From contig NZ_SRRZ01000124.1 in NCBI RefSeq assembly GCF_013179805.1, positions 1 through 22,626 on the forward strand: DNA of 22,626 nucleotides, read 5' to 3'. The position numbers and the translations under genes are program-made. Shown here piece after piece: positions 21,713-22,626 of this stretch (within the stretch, counting starts at the first letter, position 1; each line of letters opens with the position of its first letter). The notes beneath the pieces were generated by a model. That model did no database searches. It saw only the letters and a program-made list of their open reading frames with translations, and was not told where the DNA came from. The DNA comes from Microcoleus asticus IPMA8 (lineage in GTDB: Bacteria; Cyanobacteriota; Cyanobacteriia; Cyanobacteriales; Microcoleaceae).

Positions 21713-22626
21713 ATGACACCCGCACAACAACAGGCAATTAAAACATATGTAGATGCTATTTCTGCCATCCTTTATGCTGATTGTAATCCTGAATCGTTGC
21801 AGACATTAGAAGATATTGAGGTCGCAATCAGAGAGCAATTTTTGGCTCATGTGACACCGCATATCGGATTTTTTTTATTTTAGAAGCTAGCGGTACAAAA
21901 GCAGGAACAATAAAGACCTTAAAAAGTACTCCTTGTGATTTAAGTATTACCCAGAAGCAAGCAGATCAACTAGGCTGTTGTAGCGGTAGTAGGTTGAGTC
22001 CACATTTAAAAAACTGTTGCTTAAGACTTAGTGCCAATGTTGCTTATAAGCATGCAGCCCAAGATATTAAGTATATAACGGGGGTGACTGTTCCGTCTAA
22101 AACACAACAAAGATTAGTACATTATCAAGATTTCGACCAGCCCATAGCAACAGAAGATATTTCGGAGCTAAGCGCAGATGGTGGAAAAGTAGGACTGAGC
22201 GCACCTTTCATGAGAAAAATCTGAATGGAAAGACTATAAAGCAATTGTGTCGGAAGCTGGTATAGTGGCTAGTTTCAATCAAAATGATACGATCGTTGAT
22301 TGGGCAAATAAACAACCGCTAGCAAAACCTGTAACTTGCGCTTGTGATGGGCATGATGGAGTGTGGAATATATTTAAGGAAATCAGTTGTGAACAGGAGA
22401 GAAGAGAAATTCTCGATTGGTACCATCGAACATGAAAATCTTCAGAAAGTAGGCGGTTCAATTAAGCGACTCAAGCAAGCAGAAGCATACTTGTGGAAAG
22501 GGAATGTAGAGAGTGAGGCAGCTCTATTTACAAAGCCTGGGGGGGTAACAACCAGGCTGAAACAAAGAGGGAGTAAGGATTGAGCCAATCCGCTGCTCAA
22601 AAAAGATAGGCAGCAAAATTGTTATA
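21713..22626 (+). pseudogene. ISKra4-family transposase pseudogene (runs off the window)
   Basis: It begins MTPAQQQAIKTYVDAISAIL and, across several frames, reads TLKSTPCDLSITQKQADQL, then RLSPHLKNCCLRLSANVAYK, VTVPSKTQQRLVHYQDFDQP, ELSADGGKVGLSAP, EWKDYKAIVSEAG, CACDGHDGVWNIFKEI, RREILDWYH and ENLQKVGGSIKRLKQAEAYL. This is the ordered motif set of ISKra4-type DDE transposases. Frame shifts occur near 21880, 22220 and 22430. After LFTKPGG (near 22540) the similarity fades, so the gene is also truncated or diverged. It starts only 49 bp from the truncated 5' edge of the ISAs1 remnant, suggesting that one element landed in or deleted part of the other. Confidence 0.9.

Overview
The window comes from a filamentous cyanobacterium, probably of the Oscillatoriales (Microcoleus/Oscillatoria type). 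Four things point that way: many HIP1-like GCGATCGC octamers, a ferredoxin-dependent glutamate synthase, giant Ser/Thr kinase-histidine kinase hybrids, and short tandem repeats (STRRs) scattered both between and inside genes. The assignment rests on family recognition from the raw sequence; no database was searched.

Left part (1-7506): two hybrid Ser/Thr kinase/AAA/GAF/histidine kinases lie in tandem on the minus strand. The second is cut off by the window edge. Next comes a decayed insertion-sequence zone with a TnpB (IS200/IS605-type) tail and an IS1-like transposase, followed by about 600 bp of palindromic repeats leading to glsF.

Centre (7507-17697): glsF (Fd-GOGAT, ammonium assimilation) is on the plus strand and carries two in-frame STRR insertions. 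It ends at a clear hairpin/T-tract terminator. Convergent to it is a three-gene minus-strand cassette: a small Trypco1-like protein, then a trypsin-like protease fused to an AAA/STAND-like ATPase, then a polytopic membrane protein with a Gly/Val repeat fused to a second ATPase of the same style. The last two genes overlap by 4 bp (ATGA). The architecture matches NTP-dependent biological-conflict (candidate anti-phage or cell-suicide) systems and is the most interesting content here. A plausible but untested model is that the small protein couples the modules, the ATPase senses or gates, the protease cuts, and the membrane partner acts on the membrane.

Right part (17698-22626): a small ORF of unknown function, a dead Uma2-type gene, palindromic repeats, a small two-helix membrane protein, and a tRNA-Ala(GGC) with its own promoter. 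Beyond the tRNA is a mobile-element graveyard: a tyrosine-recombinase pseudogene, an ISAs1-family transposase and an ISKra4-family transposase that runs off the end. The integrase and the ISAs1 gene are each interrupted by a small palindromic element whose target duplication can be read directly. In each case, removing the element and one duplicate restores the host reading.

A recurring theme is that tandem STRR arrays sit in the loops of palindromic elements (in the kinase linker, downstream of glsF, and inside the ISAs1 gene) and also enter conserved coding genes without breaking frame.
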